DNA from: Basfia succiniciproducens
GTDB taxonomy: Bacteria; Pseudomonadota; Gammaproteobacteria; Enterobacterales; Pasteurellaceae
Assembly (NCBI RefSeq): GCF_011455875.1
Contig: NZ_CP015031.1
Coordinates: 1 to 64,000 of the forward strand
DNA: 64,000 nucleotides
Direction: 5' to 3'
Shown: piece by piece, positions 63,408 to 64,000 of the stretch
How the letters are laid out: every line of letters begins with the position of its first letter
Position numbering within the stretch: the stretch's first letter is position 1
The notes under the pieces: model-generated
What the model was told of the DNA's origin: nothing
Databases searched by the model: none
What the model saw: the letters and a program-made list of their open reading frames with translations, nothing else
Made by a program: the position numbers and the translations under genes

Positions 63408-63437
63408 TAAATAACCGGAGTTAACCGGTTATTTATC
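63408..63437 (+). terminator. Hairpin after pnp
   Basis: Perfect 11-bp stem TAAATAACCGG/CCGGTTATTTA with a 6-nt loop, 15 bp after pnp; the T tail is weak, so termination may be partial. Confidence 0.65.
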
Positions 63438-63487
63438 CTTTGTGAGATGTAGGTAAATTTTACCGACATAAAAATTTGTATTTTTCT

Positions 63488-63520
63488 ACCGCACTTTTAT
63501 TATTTATTATAAAGTGCGGT
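63488..63520. repeat. Inverted uptake signal pair between pnp and nlpI
   Basis: ACCGCACTTT and AAAGTGCGGT face each other across 13 bp and can form a second hairpin before nlpI. Confidence 0.7.
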
Positions 63521-63571
63521 CATAAATTTAACATTTTTATCTCACTTTTGTCTGGCTAGGGCTTATCGGCA

Positions 63572-64000
63572 ATGATACAACTGAAAAAGTTGTTTAACTT
63601 CGTAGTATTCTTACCCGGTTTATTTTTTGCATTTGCATTATCCGGCTGTGTTAATGGCGCGGATGATGTTTTTGTGTCTAAAAATAAAATTATCCTCGGT
63701 GAACAATACCCAAATGTGCATTTTGATCAGGAAGTGATGATTGTGCGCATTAGTCAAATGCTGATTATCGGACAATTAAGTAAAAATGAGCGAGCGGATC
63801 TTTATTTTGAACGGGGAGTACTATATGATAGCCTCGGTTTATGGGGGCTTGCCCGTTATGATTTTACTCAAGCCTTAGCATTGCAGCCGAGATCGCCTGC
63901 AATTTATAATTATTTAGGTCTATATTTGTTGTTGGATGAAGATTACGACAGTGCATTAGAAGCGTTTAATGCGGTGTTGGAATTAGATCCGAATTATGAT
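63572..64000 (+). CDS. nlpI: Lipoprotein NlpI, partial (C-terminus outside window)
   Basis: Outer-membrane lipoprotein with TPR repeats that in E. coli adapts proteases (Prc) to peptidoglycan hydrolases. The lipoprotein signal has lipobox LSGC and Cys26. The TPR region LYFERGVLYDSLGLWGLARYD, then YNYLGLYLLLDEDYDSALEAF and VLELDPNYD, is strongly NlpI-like. 143 codons are in the window, about half the usual 290. ATG at 63572; position after pnp is conserved. Confidence 0.93.
   Translation, partial: MIQLKKLFNFVVFLPGLFFAFALSGCVNGADDVFVSKNKIILGEQYPNVHFDQEVMIVRISQMLIIGQLSKNERADLYFERGVLYDSLGLWGLARYDFTQALALQPRSPAIYNYLGLYLLLDEDYDSALEAFNAVLELDPNYD

Overview
The window is a chromosomal segment of a gammaproteobacterium of the family Pasteurellaceae. 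Gene content and order resemble Haemophilus/Pasteurella. The 9-bp core of the Haemophilus-type DNA uptake signal sequence (AAGTGCGGT or its complement) occurs more than 30 times, inside genes and as inverted pairs between them. The abundance of that type, rather than the Actinobacillus pleuropneumoniae type, points to the Haemophilus/Pasteurella/Basfia side of the family. The species cannot be fixed by eye; a Basfia or Mannheimia succiniciproducens-like organism is a guess.

Layout. 1-6.4 kb: dsbB (cut by the window start) and nhaB, divergent fadR, the methionine importer metNIQ behind two tandem MetJ boxes, and gmhB. 6.4-12.1 kb: a complete rRNA operon, 16S - tRNA-Glu - 23S - 5S - a second, diverged 5S - tRNA-Asp - tRNA-Trp. 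12.3-21.2 kb: an M48 lipoprotein protease, two LPS-type glycosyltransferases, the rpsP-rimM-trmD-rplS operon, and a low-GC cassette of four lipooligosaccharide glycosyltransferases ending at rpmE. 21.4-29.7 kb: priA, ftsN, and a TetR-AcrA-AcrB efflux operon with a near-perfect operator. 29.8-34 kb: fxsA and groES-groEL, each behind a sigma-32-like promoter, then fabZ-lpxA without their usual partners lpxD and lpxB. 34-40.4 kb: a nikABCDE-like nickel importer preceded by a SAM methyltransferase and controlled by a divergent MerR-family regulator. 40.4-49.9 kb: rpsF-priB-rpsR-rplI with an S6:S18 leader, rnr-rlmB, fthC, 6S RNA, zapA, a ygfB-family gene, pepP and mnmE. 49.9-56.3 kb: yidC-yidD-rnpA-rpmH divergent from dnaA-dnaN-recF. 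56.3-64 kb: brnQ, a family-32 glycosyltransferase, four identical tRNA-Val genes, gltX, tRNA-Ala, pnp and nlpI (cut by the window end).

Most of the window is core information processing (ribosome, tRNA, replication, chaperonin, RNA turnover). The accessory or variable parts are the surface-glycan genes, the efflux operon and the nickel island.

The most notable system is the nickel island. The divergent promoter has the 19-bp spacer and central dyad typical of MerR-activated promoters. The regulator keeps only one of the three cysteines of the CadR/PbrR type. The first gene of the target operon is a methyltransferase of unknown substrate. The transporter genes are bracketed by two inverted copies of a short hairpin repeat, and a third copy lies after recF.
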